DNA of 64,000 nucleotides from Crossiella equi (GCF_017876755.1 NZ_JAGIOO010000001.1:5999786-6063785), one strand, 5' to 3'. Positions 1-7,972 are shown, counted from the stretch's first letter. A program made the numbers and translations. Notes: generated from the sequence alone by a model not told the origin.

Positions 1-252
1 TCCAGCCCACCCGGCCGCCTGCTGCATTGCCGCGCCGGCCTGTGCCCCGGCCACGGAGTTCCACTCCCCGCCAAGCTCGCCGACCACCGTGCGCAGCCTC
101 GCATCGGTCTCGGCCAGTGCCTTACCCAGCCGGGTGACAGCGGCCTGCGCCGCGCTGAACTCCCCGGCGCCCTTGCCCTGCTGCATCCAGCCGTGTTTCT
201 CCGACAGCGGGTACCCCTCGAACCGGTAGCTGCCGACCGTGCCCTCACTCAT
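1..252 (-). CDS. PPE/WXG100-like secretion substrate, C-terminus outside window
   Basis: The first 84 residues of a protein that runs off the left edge. It opens MSEGTVGSYRFEGYPLSEKH and then forms a largely helical, Ala/Gly-rich stretch with a W-N-S turn (GGEWNSVAGAQAG), which is the layout of WXG100/PPE-type proteins handled by ESX (type VII) secretion systems. The ATG at 250-252 has a purine-rich AGGGGG element just upstream. The gene is followed by a DUF3558-like lipoprotein on the same strand, a neighbourhood common in Pseudonocardiales. Family assignment is by helix-turn-helix layout and context; the part that would carry a secretion signal is not visible. Confidence 0.6.
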   Translation of the reverse strand, partial: MSEGTVGSYRFEGYPLSEKHGWMQQGKGAGEFSAAQAAVTRLGKALAETDARLRTVVGELGGEWNSVAGAQAGAAMQQAAGWAG

Positions 253-279
253 CCCGAACCCCCTGTAGACCGGCGTGCT

Positions 280-873
280 TCAGCTCCGCGCGGACAGCGT
301 CTGCATGATCAGCTCCGCACCCTCCCGGGCCTTGTCACAGACCTGATCCGTGGTCAGCGCACCCGGCGTGCCGAGCCCGAACTGCACGTCCAGGCTCTGG
401 CCCGGTGCGACGTCGACGACCACGTTGCAGTGACTGGTGGCGGTGTTGCCGATCCGGGTCTCCACCGCACCGAACCCCCCGGCAGTGACCTGCTTGACCA
501 GCACGTTGCGCTCGCCCTTGAGCCAGACTTCAGCGCCCTCCTGCGGGACCGGGGTCACCAGGTAGGTGAACCGCGGATCAGTGCTGGTCTTGAAGAAGGT
601 GCACCCGCGATTGCCGTTCTTGTCGGCCTGGTCAGGACCGGCGCGGTAGGGTTGTTGATCAATCTGAAGCTGTCGCTGCTGGGTCTCGGACAGCACGGCG
701 CACGGATCGAGGACGTCAACCGAGATGGTCTTCGGCCGGGGCGGCAGCGCGACAATCGCCGCCGAGGTCCCCGGAGCCGAACTCGAGGGGACCGCCGTTC
801 CGCTGACAGCACAGCCGCTGACCGTCAGAGCACTGATCGTGAGCACAAGCGAGAGAAGCCGCCGGTCAGACAC
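280..873 (-). CDS. DUF3558-like lipoprotein
   Basis: A 197-residue exported lipoprotein. Residues 1-21 form a signal peptide ending in the lipobox LTVSGC, so Cys21 would be acylated. The mature part begins with a Ser/Ala/Pro linker, then a compact domain with Cys residues around DPCAVL, RGCTFF, SHCNVV and DQVCDKA, matching the pattern of DUF3558 proteins of mycobacteria and Pseudonocardiales. The function of that family is unknown. The GTG start at 871-873 overlaps the stop of the upstream frame by 8 bp (866-873), so the two are likely translationally coupled. It lies 27 bp before the PPE-like gene and is probably co-transcribed with it. Confidence 0.8.
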   Translation of the reverse strand: MSDRRLLSLVLTISALTVSGCAVSGTAVPSSSAPGTSAAIVALPPRPKTISVDVLDPCAVLSETQQRQLQIDQQPYRAGPDQADKNGNRGCTFFKTSTDPRFTYLVTPVPQEGAEVWLKGERNVLVKQVTAGGFGAVETRIGNTATSHCNVVVDVAPGQSLDVQFGLGTPGALTTDQVCDKAREGAELIMQTLSARS

Positions 874-1296
874 GGGGATTCACCGGCCCGTTCAGTACCC
901 GCGCGATGTCCTCGTCGGAGTACCCGTAGTCCCTGGCGGCGGCCTTCATCTGCTCCACAGCGGCGTTCAACCGCGCACATACCCCTGTGCGCGGTTGATG
1001 TAGGAGTCTGGCGCGTCCACCAGCTTCCAGTTCAACGCCCTGGACACGTCCTTGCTGACCGGATCGTGGCGAGCCGGTTCCGTGCGCATGGCCGCAGCGC
1101 AGGCGTTAACCTCTCCTGCCAGCCATCGGGCCTGGTCTTGGACGGCCTTGGCGATCCGCAGGACGTTGTCCTTGTTGACCTTGAAACCGGCACCGCCTCC
1201 GGCACCGCCTCCGGCACCGCCTCCGGCACAGCCTCCGGCACCGCCTCCGGCTGCCGGGGGCAGAGCTCCGCCCCCGGTTCCGTTCCCCTCGTGCAC
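866..1296 (-). pseudogene. Frameshifted ESX-associated hypothetical gene
   Basis: Reading from a GTG at 1294-1296 (GAGGGG element 8 nt upstream) gives a protein that stops at 967 after YINRAQGYVRG. Directly beyond, in another frame, the sequence continues LNAAVEQMKAAARDYGYSDE and ends VLNGPVNPRV at 866, exactly where the next gene begins. One missing G in the GG run near 972-974 would join the two into one ORF of about 143 residues. The N-terminus is a Gly-rich tract, then a helical region. A real frameshift, programmed slippage or a sequencing error are all possible; the good codon quality of the second half argues that the loss is recent or artefactual. Confidence 0.6.
1189..1248. repeat. 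12-bp tandem repeat, five copies
   Basis: Five consecutive copies of GGCACCGCCTCC, the fourth carrying a single C to A change. On the minus strand, in the frame of the overlapping gene, they encode five Gly-Gly-Ala-Gly-like units forming the flexible N-terminal tract. The 12-bp unit keeps the frame, so copy-number change would alter only linker length. Confidence 0.9.
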
Positions 1297-1396
1297 GACT
1301 CATCCCCTCGTACGCGTCCCCGTACAACAGGTCACCGTACAGGGGACCGTGGCAGCCGGTGAATCGTTCCCTCCGATCTGGGGATAGCCGACAACG

Positions 1397-1693
1397 TCAC
1401 ACCATTGGCGGATCCTCCGTCCCCTGAGCGGGCCAGTTCGCGAACGACGCCTGAGCCGCCAGGTAACGAGCGCAGGTGTCGAAGTACAGCTGGACCGCCG
1501 CATGCAGCTCGCCGGCTTTGGCCAGTTCAGCACGGGTAATACAGGTCGGATAGCCGGAACGGATGGCCAGGCGCATGCCAGCCGTGGAGATCAACAGCAC
1601 GGGGACCCTGTCGGTCACCTCCGTGGTGATCACGAACTCGGGTGCAAGAGTGAGGTCGAGATTGATCACGGGCCTGCGGGGTTGGAGCGTCAT
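1397..1693 (-). CDS. Hypothetical protein, 98 aa
   Basis: A small protein with no family I recognise. The N-terminal half is beta-rich (PVINLDLTLAPEFVITTEV, then VPVLLIST) and the C-terminal half helical (AELAKAGELHAAVQLYF). It has no signal peptide or membrane segment. The ATG at 1691-1693 overlaps the last base of the preceding stop codon (TGATG), so it is coupled to the 55-residue ORF upstream; a GTG one codon earlier is possible. Position suggests membership in the same minus-strand cluster as the PPE-like and DUF3558-like genes, though 100 bp separates them. I infer a protein-protein interaction role at most. Confidence 0.55.
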   Translation of the reverse strand: MTLQPRRPVINLDLTLAPEFVITTEVTDRVPVLLISTAGMRLAIRSGYPTCITRAELAKAGELHAAVQLYFDTCARYLAAQASFANWPAQGTEDPPMV

Positions 1694-1860
1694 CACGCGA
1701 CCTCGGTGGGAAGTTCCTGGGCCATGGCCGCAACGAGGACGACTCCCTTGTCCGGGTCCGGGCTTTCCTGCGTCAGGTGGTCAACGGGTGCGGCTTTGAC
1801 CACCTGTGTGATGAGGTCGTCGGCGTAGCCCGGTGCGACGGTGGGCGGCGGCAGGATCAT
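1693..1860 (-). CDS. Small hypothetical protein, 55 aa
   Basis: Reads MILPPPTVAPGYADDLITQ and onward to AMAQELPTEVA. The ATG at 1858-1860 has a strong AAGGAG ribosome-binding site 8 nt upstream, and the stop overlaps the next start by one base. These two signals, not homology, are the reason for calling it. It has a Pro-rich start followed by an amphipathic helix, and no membrane segment. Function unknown. Confidence 0.55.
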   Translation of the reverse strand: MILPPPTVAPGYADDLITQVVKAAPVDHLTQESPDPDKGVVLVAAMAQELPTEVA

Positions 1861-2060
1861 CGTGGGTTCTCCTTCGATGCGGTGTTGGGTAGTTCTTTGT
1901 GGTCAACCTGCGGTCTCGGGGTGTGTGCCGTTTCGCGACCGCTTGCGGTGACCTGGGTGTCCGACCGGTTCTGGACGGCGCGGCGCGGGTCGGGGTCTAC
2001 GGGCCGGCCGTCTCGCCTGCGCACTCGTCGCAGCTCTCGGTTCGGGTGGGTCTGCTGCAC
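1857..2060 (-). CDS. Doubtful small ORF, 67 aa
   Basis: A short Arg-rich reading frame starting at GTG 2058-2060 whose stop overlaps the ATG of the following 55-residue gene in an ATGA arrangement typical of operons here. Third positions are fairly GC-rich. Against it: no clear ribosome-binding site, no recognisable family, and low-complexity composition. I list it because of the overlap only. Confidence 0.2.
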   Translation of the reverse strand: MQQTHPNRELRRVRRRDGRPVDPDPRRAVQNRSDTQVTASGRETAHTPRPQVDHKELPNTASKENPR

Positions 2061-2316
2061 GGATTGGTGACATCTGCCTTGGCTTGGGTTCTGCTCTCCG
2101 CTTGGGTTTCAGGTGTCTTGGCGTGGTTTCGGACCCGGCTTGTGCCCAGCCGCTCTGCCTTCGGGTCAGTTGTCTCGTTGTGGGTTCTGCCCGGTTGGGG
2201 GGCAGCTGTCTCCACTTGGGTTGCAGCCAGCTCGTTTTGGGGCCGGTCCCGACCCCGGGTTCCGTGTCAGCCTTGTGTCGGGGTGCGGTCTGTTCGTGCG
2301 GCGGGGTGTCTGTGGG
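1861..2316. other. Gene-poor G/T-rich spacer
   Basis: Apart from the doubtful ORF at 1857-2060, nothing convincing is coded here. The plus strand is G/T rich and contains CTTGGGTT three times (2083-2090, 2101-2108, 2215-2222). It separates the secretion-associated cluster from the carboxypeptidase gene. No clear terminator stem was found. Confidence 0.5.
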
Positions 2317-3681
2317 TCAGCTGCCGTAGGGGTTCGCCGCTTTGTGGGCCGCGTAGGTCAGCATGGGCTTGACCTTCGTCCAGTGGGCGTCCTGGCAGGA
2401 GTAGGCCGGAAGGAAGCCGCTGCAGTCGCCCTCCCAGTTGCCGATCTCCCAGGTGTAGTGGGGGACGCCCAGTTCGCCGTAGACCCAGTCGTCGATCGAG
2501 CCGCCCGCGGTGTAGAGGAGCTCGCCGGGCTGGCCGTACTGCCAGCCGCCTGCCAGACGGGCCATCTCGGCGGCCATCGGGCGGAGTTTGTTGTCGTTCG
2601 GGGAGGGTTTGGTGGTGTAGCCCCAGGGCAGGAGGACGACGTTCAGGGCGCTGTGCATCGTGATGACCATGCCGCGGGTGTCCGCCGCCGCCGGATCCGT
2701 CTCAGCCGGGCCGCGCTTGTCCGGGAAGAGGTTGCGGAAGAGCTTTTCCAGGGCCTTCGTCTCGACCTCGGAGTCGGCCTTCGGGCCTCGGTAGAGCTGG
2801 CTGCACGGGTCGTTGGAGGTGCCGTTGTCGCCCCACTGGGCGTTGAGGTTGCGGTTGAGGTCGACGCCGATCTGGGCGTACGGGTCCTCGGTGGTCGGGC
2901 AGACCTTCGGGCCGTTGGTGTCGTTGGCGTTCTTGCGCTGGAGCTTCGGGGTGTCACCGCCCGACTGGACGATCTGGACGCCGTCCGGGTTGCCGATCGG
3001 CACCACCCAGACCTCGGTCGTGTCGAGCAGCTTGGTGACCTCGGCGTCCTTGCCGTAGCCCGTGGTTAGGTGGTCGATCCAGCGCCAGGCCATGTCGCCG
3101 GTGGTGATCTCCCGGGCGTGGATCTGGGCCGAGACGAACAGGCGCGGCTTGCGCGCGTTCGGGTTCAGGGCGCAGTCGCCGAGGGACTTCTTGGTGAGGC
3201 AGATGGCCCGCAGGTCGTGGCCGCCCGCGTTCTGGGTCTTGAGCCACGAGTCGCCGTAGTCGACCAGTGAGGCGAGTCCCGGGTACTTCAGCGCGACCTG
3301 GTCCAGATGTGCATAGTGCGCCTTGAGCGTGCGGTAGCCGCCGTAGTAGGTCTCGGTGACGCCGCTGCCCTGGGTCTTCGAGCCGAACCGCGGCGGTGCC
3401 AGCACCGACTCGACCGTGCCGGTGTACCCGGCCTCGGTGAGCTTGGCCTGAACGGCCTTGCTGCCCAGGACGAACAGGTCGTCACCGTCGCGCTGCTCCA
3501 GCACGTCGAAGCCGCGGGCCAGCAGGTCCTGCGCCTTCTGCCCCAGCGGAGCCGGGACGCGGTAGACGAACGTCGGCCCGTCCTGCGCGACCGGGTCCGC
3601 TGTGCCAGCCGACGCGCCGAAGAGGAACGCCGCGCTGGCGGCGGCTGTCAGCACGAGGCTCAGCCTTCGTCGCTGTGTCAT
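2317..3681 (-). CDS. Secreted M14-family zinc carboxypeptidase
   Basis: A 454-residue exported metallopeptidase. Residues 1-28 form a Sec signal peptide (basic MTQRRR start, hydrophobic core, SAGTADP cleavage region). A propeptide-like segment follows, then the M14 catalytic domain: the zinc motif HAREI near residue 190 supplies His and Glu, GVDLNRNLNAQWG carries the substrate-binding Asn-Arg, MHSALNVVLLPWGY contains the third zinc His, and PHYTWEIG near the end carries the catalytic Glu. The length fits carboxypeptidase T-like actinomycete enzymes, which remove C-terminal residues from extracellular peptides. A LacI-type palindrome lies 67 bp upstream. Confidence 0.93.
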   Translation of the reverse strand: MTQRRRLSLVLTAAASAAFLFGASAGTADPVAQDGPTFVYRVPAPLGQKAQDLLARGFDVLEQRDGDDLFVLGSKAVQAKLTEAGYTGTVESVLAPPRFGSKTQGSGVTETYYGGYRTLKAHYAHLDQVALKYPGLASLVDYGDSWLKTQNAGGHDLRAICLTKKSLGDCALNPNARKPRLFVSAQIHAREITTGDMAWRWIDHLTTGYGKDAEVTKLLDTTEVWVVPIGNPDGVQIVQSGGDTPKLQRKNANDTNGPKVCPTTEDPYAQIGVDLNRNLNAQWGDNGTSNDPCSQLYRGPKADSEVETKALEKLFRNLFPDKRGPAETDPAAADTRGMVITMHSALNVVLLPWGYTTKPSPNDNKLRPMAAEMARLAGGWQYGQPGELLYTAGGSIDDWVYGELGVPHYTWEIGNWEGDCSGFLPAYSCQDAHWTKVKPMLTYAAHKAANPYGS

Positions 3682-3747
3682 GAGGTGACTCCTTGGATGG
3701 GGGTGGACCGCGCCGGAGCTGGACGGCTTCCACCGCCCCCGGGCGCT

Positions 3748-3760
3748 GGAAGCGCTTTCC
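3748..3760. promoter_or_regulatory. Candidate LacI-family operator
   Basis: TGGAAGCGCTTTCCG contains a near-perfect palindrome centred on the GCGC core, the typical shape of LacI/GalR-family operators in actinomycetes. It sits upstream of the carboxypeptidase start (3681) and downstream of the flavoenzyme gene, so the carboxypeptidase is the likely target. The regulator gene is not in the window. Confidence 0.4.
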
Positions 3761-3853
3761 GCTGGTCACCGGCCTGCCGGACACGCTTGTGTGCCCCGCC
3801 GGGAACGAACCGCCGACGGGGGTCACACGTGTGTCCTCTGTGGAGTCAGCCCG

Positions 3854-5506
3854 TCACGGAGCCGGGGTGTCGGCGATGTCGTGGGCGGCCACGTAGCCGA
3901 AGGTCATCGCCGGGCCCAGGGTCGAGCCCGCGCCCGCGTAGCTGTGGCCCATCACCGCGCCGCTGCAGTTGCCCGCGGCCCACAGGCCCGGGATCACCGA
4001 GTTGTCCGGGCGGAGCACGCGTGCGCGGGCGTCGGTGCGCATGCCGCCCTTTGTGCCCAGGTCGCCCGGGACGATCTTCATCGCGTAGTAGGGGCCGTTC
4101 TCGATCGGGGTCAGGCAGGCGTTCGGGGCGTTCGTGGGGTCGGCGTAGTAGTGGTCGTAGGCGCTCACGCCCCGGTTGAAGTCCAGGTCCCGGCCCGCCC
4201 GGGCCATCGTGTTGAACCGGGTCACCGTCTCGCGCAGCAGCAGCGGCTGCACGCCGATGCGGGCCGCCAGCGCCTCGACCGTGTCCGCCTTGTGCATCGC
4301 GCCGCTGTCGAACCACTGCTGCGGCAGGGGAAGCAGCGGCGCGGTCTCCTTGAACAGGTAGCGGTTGCGGTACTGCTGGTCGGTGATCAGCCAGGCCGGG
4401 ATGTGGCTCGCGCCCGGGCGGTGCTTCTCGTACATCACGTGCACCACGTCGCTGTACGGCGCGGCCTCGTTGACGAAGCGCTGCCCGGCGCCGTTGACCA
4501 GGATGCAGCCCGGCAGCGTGCGCTCGCTCAGGCAGAAGTACGGGCCCTCCGGCAGCGGGATCGCCGGGCCCCACCAGGCGTCCTCCATCAGGTCCAGGGC
4601 CGCGCCCAGGCGTTTGCCCGCCTCGATGCCCGCACCGGTGTTCGCCTTGTGCGCCACCGACCAGGCGGTGCCGATCGGCTCCTGCTGGTGCTCCTTGCGC
4701 ATCCGCTCGTTGTGCTCGAACCCGCCCGAGCCCATGACCACGCCCCGGCGGGCGCGCACCAGGACCTGGGCGCCGTTCTGCTCGGCCAGCACGCCGGTCA
4801 CCCGGCCGCCCTCCACGTGCAGGTCGACCAGGGGCGTGTTCAGCCACACCGGGACGTTGTTCTGGAGCAGGCCCGCGCGCAGGCCGCCCGCCAGCGCCCC
4901 GCCCATGGTGAGCGGCTGCTGGCCCGCGATCCCGGCCGCGATGCCCCGGGCCACCATCTCGCTGGCCGTGGCCACGCCCTTGGGGTGGCGGGCGATCAGG
5001 GTCAGCCACTTGTAGTCCACGCCGTACACGACCGTGGCCGGGGGTGTGGGCATGTACGGCGGGTTCAGGTTGGCCAGCTCGTTGCCGAGGATCCGGCCGT
5101 CGATCATCTGGGGCTCGATCGAGCGGCCCGCCGCGATGCCGCCGGGGAACTCCGGGTAGTAGTCGGAGTAGCCCTCCATCCACCGGAACTTCAGCGGGCT
5201 GTTCCGCTGGAGGAAGGCGATCATGGCCGGGCCGTTGGCCAGGTAGGCGGCCTGCCGGGCGGCCGGGACGTCGCCGACCACCTTGGCCAGGTACTGGGCC
5301 GCCTTCTGCGGGGTGTCCGGCACGCCCGCGGCCAGCAGGACCTCGTTGTTCGGGATCCAGACGGCGGCGCCGGAGCGGGCCATCGACCCGCCGAAGACAT
5401 TGGCCTTCTCGAGCACGACCACGCTCAGCCCCCGCTTGGCCGCGGTGAGCGCCGCGGTCATCCCGGCGGCCCCGGCGCCAACCACCACGACATCGAACTC
5501 CGCCAC
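3854..5506 (-). CDS. 3-ketosteroid delta-1-dehydrogenase-like FAD enzyme
   Basis: A 550-residue flavoprotein. The FAD-binding motif GAGAAG is at residues 10-15, followed by a Glu-ending beta strand (VVVLEKA). The C-terminal block GLWAAGNCSGAVMGHSYAG then TLGPAMTFGYVAAHD is the FAD/steroid-pocket signature of the FRD-like 3-oxosteroid dehydrogenase family, which introduces the ring-A 1,2 double bond. The GTG start at 5504-5506 has GGAGGG just upstream. Two KstR-like boxes lie 31 and 99 bp upstream, which supports a role in steroid breakdown. Related flavoproteins act on other substrates, so steroid specificity is an inference from motif plus operator. Confidence 0.8.
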   Translation of the reverse strand: MAEFDVVVVGAGAAGMTAALTAAKRGLSVVVLEKANVFGGSMARSGAAVWIPNNEVLLAAGVPDTPQKAAQYLAKVVGDVPAARQAAYLANGPAMIAFLQRNSPLKFRWMEGYSDYYPEFPGGIAAGRSIEPQMIDGRILGNELANLNPPYMPTPPATVVYGVDYKWLTLIARHPKGVATASEMVARGIAAGIAGQQPLTMGGALAGGLRAGLLQNNVPVWLNTPLVDLHVEGGRVTGVLAEQNGAQVLVRARRGVVMGSGGFEHNERMRKEHQQEPIGTAWSVAHKANTGAGIEAGKRLGAALDLMEDAWWGPAIPLPEGPYFCLSERTLPGCILVNGAGQRFVNEAAPYSDVVHVMYEKHRPGASHIPAWLITDQQYRNRYLFKETAPLLPLPQQWFDSGAMHKADTVEALAARIGVQPLLLRETVTRFNTMARAGRDLDFNRGVSAYDHYYADPTNAPNACLTPIENGPYYAMKIVPGDLGTKGGMRTDARARVLRPDNSVIPGLWAAGNCSGAVMGHSYAGAGSTLGPAMTFGYVAAHDIADTPAP

Positions 5507-5536
5507 GGCCGCCCTCCAGTGGGTCGGGGGTGAATG

Positions 5537-5550
5537 TGAAACAGGTTATA
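5537..5550. promoter_or_regulatory. KstR-like operator 1
   Basis: TGAAACAGGTTATA matches the published KstR consensus tnnAACnnGTTnnA at every fixed position. On the minus strand the same bases include TATAAC, a plausible -10 element for the flavoenzyme gene 31 bp downstream, so bound repressor would block the promoter. Confidence 0.55.
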
Positions 5551-5604
5551 GTTTCTGGAGGGTGCTGTGTTCTGCCAAAAGGGCGAAGCGGCAGCGGGCA
5601 AATC

Positions 5605-5618
5605 TAGAACAGGTTCAC
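5605..5618. promoter_or_regulatory. KstR-like operator 2
   Basis: TAGAACAGGTTCAC carries the same AACAGGTT core as the box at 5537-5550 and fits tnnAACnnGTTnnA except for the last base. A second copy of the core 68 bp away in the same intergenic region makes chance less likely. Confidence 0.45.
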
Positions 5619-5658
5619 CCCGGTGGTGCCGCCCGGCGGGAACCCGACAGGACCGAGT

Positions 5659-5697
5659 GTCAGCGAATGGTCAGGTTACGGTCTGTCGGGAGTCAGG
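5659..5697 (+). promoter_or_regulatory. Phased direct repeats, probable OmpR-type binding site
   Basis: Four hexamers start exactly 11 bp apart: GTCAGC (5659), GTCAGG (5670), GTCTGT (5681) and GTCAGG (5692). One-helical-turn spacing of direct repeats is how OmpR/PhoB-family regulators bind. The array lies 60 bp upstream of the response regulator gene, so autoregulation is likely. The same hexamer pair recurs upstream of the P450 genes. Confidence 0.55.
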
Positions 5698-5756
5698 GTC
5701 GTGGGTTGTCGTGGCAGCCTGAACAGGTGTCGACGACGGGAAGCGGTGGCGGGGAG

Positions 5757-6470
5757 ATGCGCCTGGACGCGATGGCCGCGACTGCGGGCACCAAGGTGCT
5801 CGTCGTCGACGACGAGCCCTACATCACCGAGCTGCTCGCCACCACGCTGCGCCTGGCCGGCTACGACGTGCGCACCGCGGGAAGCGGCGCCGAGGCGGTC
5901 AAGGCCACCGAGGCCGGCGAGCCGGAGCTGCTGATCCTGGACATCATGCTGCCCGACACCGACGGCTTCGAGCTGTGCCGTCGCCTGCGCCTGGACCGCC
6001 CGAGGCTGCCGGTGGTCTTCCTCACCGCCCGAGACTCCACCGAGGACAAGGTGCGCGGCCTGACCCTGGGCGGCGACGACTACGTGACCAAGCCGTTCAG
6101 CGTGGCCGAGGTGCTGGCGCGCGTGCAGGCCGTGCTGCGCCGCACCCAGGGCGGCCAGGAGGAAAACCCGGCGCTGCGCTGCGGCGACCTGGTGCTCGAC
6201 GAGCAGGCGCACGAGGTGCACCGGGCGGGCAGGCGGCTTGAGCTGTCCCCGACCGAGTACAAGCTGCTGCGGTACCTGCTGGTCAACTCCGGGCGGGTGG
6301 TCAGCAAGGCGCAGATCCTCGACCACGTCTGGCAGTACGACTTCGGCGGGGACGCGGCCGTGGTGGAGAAGTTCATCTCCCGCCTGCGGCACAAGGTCGA
6401 CGCCGAGGGCGCCCCGCTGATCCACACCGTGCGCGGCTTCGGCTACACGCTGCGCGTGGCCAAGGGCTAG
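5757..6470 (+). CDS. OmpR-family response regulator
   Basis: A 237-residue two-component regulator. The receiver domain (about residues 13-125) has the acidic pair in VVDDE (18-20), the phosphoacceptor Asp62 in LLILDIMLPD, the Thr of VVFLTARD and the Lys of YVTKPF. A winged-helix DNA-binding domain follows (about 140-236) with the family's VVSKAQILDHVW and FISRLRHKVD helices and the terminal RGFGYTLR wing. I chose the ATG at 5757; a second ATG five codons later (5772) is possible. The sensor kinase gene begins 2 bp after the stop. Phased repeats upstream suggest autoregulation. Confidence 0.93.
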   Translation: MRLDAMAATAGTKVLVVDDEPYITELLATTLRLAGYDVRTAGSGAEAVKATEAGEPELLILDIMLPDTDGFELCRRLRLDRPRLPVVFLTARDSTEDKVRGLTLGGDDYVTKPFSVAEVLARVQAVLRRTQGGQEENPALRCGDLVLDEQAHEVHRAGRRLELSPTEYKLLRYLLVNSGRVVSKAQILDHVWQYDFGGDAAVVEKFISRLRHKVDAEGAPLIHTVRGFGYTLRVAKG

Positions 6471-6472
6471 TC

Positions 6473-7918
6473 GTGGCCTGGCGGTTCGCCTCCCTGCGCG
6501 GCAGGCTCATCGCGGGCACGATCCTGCTGGCCACCGCGGGCGTGCTGGTGGTGGACGCGGTGGCCTACTTCGGCCTCCGGCACTACCTCCAGGGGCGGGT
6601 GGACCAGTCGCTGCGCGTGGTCGTCGACCGCGTCGCCCAGCTTGACGCGAGCCAGCGGGAGCTGACCGGCGAGGCCATCGAGGCGATGCGCGCCCTCAGC
6701 AGCAGCGGCAGCTACTTCGCCGTGGTCGACGCGGACGGTAAGGTGATCAACGAGGCCACCGTCCAGGGCACCGCCGCCCAGCACGAGCCCCCGCCGGACC
6801 TGACCGACGGGCAGCGCCGCACCGCCGGGCCGGAGCCGTACACGGTGACCGGCCTGGGCGCGCCCGACCTGGAGTACCGCACGCTGGTCATCGGCCTGGC
6901 GCACCCGCTGGGCACCCCGGACGGCCGGCGCGCCCACACCGTCGTGGTGGCCACCTCGATGCGTCCCAGCGCCGAGGTGCTGCGCGACATCGTGGGCACC
7001 GGCCTCGTCGCCACGCTCGCGGTGATCGGCGGCATCGCGCTGCTGTCGCTGTGCGTGCTGTGGGTCGGGCTGAAACCGCTGCGGGACATGGCCGCCAACG
7101 CCACCGCGATCGCCGCGGGTGACCACACCCGGCGCATCGGTGTCACCGGCGGCAACACCGAGGTCGACCAGCTCGCGCACGCGGTGAACCTGGCCTTCGA
7201 CGCCCGCCAGCGCTCCGAGGAGCGGTTGCGCAGCTTCATCGCCGACGCCTCGCACGAGCTGCGCACCCCGCTGACCACGATCCGCGGCTGGGCCGACCTG
7301 TACCTGCAGGGCGTGGACGACCCGCAGGTGGTCGAGCTGGCCATGACCCGCATCGAGGACGAGGCCACCCGCATGCACTCCCTGGTCGAGGAGCTGCTGC
7401 TGCTGGCCCGCCTGGACGAGGGCCGTCCGCTGGAACGCCAGCCGGTGGACCTGGCGCAGCTGGCCGCGGACGCGGTGGCCGACGCGGACGTGGTCGACGG
7501 CGAACGCGAGATCACCCTCGCGGTGGGCACCGAGGACGCGGTGGTGTGCGGCGACCCGAACCGGCTGCGCCAGGTGCTGCGCAACCTGCTCGGCAACGCG
7601 CTGCAGCACACCCCGGCCGGGTCCCCGGTGCACGTGGGAGTGCGCGCGGTCGGTGCCAACGGGGTGGGCGTGGTGGTCGCCGACGAGGGCCCCGGCCTGT
7701 CCCCGGACGCGCTGGGCCGGGTGTTCGAGCGCTTCTACCGGGGCGACGCCTCCCGGGGTCGCGGTGGCGCGGGCCTGGGGCTGAGCATCGTGCGGGCGAT
7801 CAGCGAGGCGCACGGCGGTTCGGTGTGGGTGGACTCGCAGCCCGGTCAGGGCGCCGCGTTCACCGTGGTCATCCCGCGAACGGGTGACGTCAGGAAACTG
7901 TCAGGTGAGGTTCGGTAA
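6473..7918 (+). CDS. Membrane sensor histidine kinase
   Basis: A 481-residue partner of the preceding regulator. A first membrane helix (about residues 12-35), an extracytoplasmic sensor region of roughly 130 residues and a second helix (ending LCVLWVGLKPL) are followed by a HAMP linker. The dimerisation domain contains the phosphorylated His in IADASHELRTPLTTIRGW, and the ATPase domain has the N box (LLGNALQHTP), a G1 box (VADEGPGL) and the G2 box (GGAGLGLSIVRAI). GTG start, 2 bp after the regulator stop. The 3' end of the gene contains phased GTCAGG repeats that may be a promoter element for the P450 genes. Confidence 0.93.
   Translation: MAWRFASLRGRLIAGTILLATAGVLVVDAVAYFGLRHYLQGRVDQSLRVVVDRVAQLDASQRELTGEAIEAMRALSSSGSYFAVVDADGKVINEATVQGTAAQHEPPPDLTDGQRRTAGPEPYTVTGLGAPDLEYRTLVIGLAHPLGTPDGRRAHTVVVATSMRPSAEVLRDIVGTGLVATLAVIGGIALLSLCVLWVGLKPLRDMAANATAIAAGDHTRRIGVTGGNTEVDQLAHAVNLAFDARQRSEERLRSFIADASHELRTPLTTIRGWADLYLQGVDDPQVVELAMTRIEDEATRMHSLVEELLLLARLDEGRPLERQPVDLAQLAADAVADADVVDGEREITLAVGTEDAVVCGDPNRLRQVLRNLLGNALQHTPAGSPVHVGVRAVGANGVGVVVADEGPGLSPDALGRVFERFYRGDASRGRGGAGLGLSIVRAISEAHGGSVWVDSQPGQGAAFTVVIPRTGDVRKLSGEVR
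7889..7905 (+). promoter_or_regulatory. Paired GTCAGG box before the P450 genes
   Basis: GTCAGG at 7889 and again at 7900, 11 bp apart, matching the array in front of the response regulator gene. It lies in the last codons of the kinase gene, 68 bp upstream of the first P450 start. I infer that the regulator encoded at 5757-6470 drives the P450 operon from here. Confidence 0.5.
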
Positions 7919-7972
7919 ACCGGCAGGCTCGCCTGGTGGTCTGGAGTCGTTCCCACGAGGAGGGCTCCCGCG

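Noticed and set aside
2113-3069. Long plus-strand reading frame opposite the carboxypeptidase gene
   Set aside because: It is the antisense shadow of a gene with clear M14 motifs; high GC leaves few stops on either strand. It has no start signal or recognisable domain.
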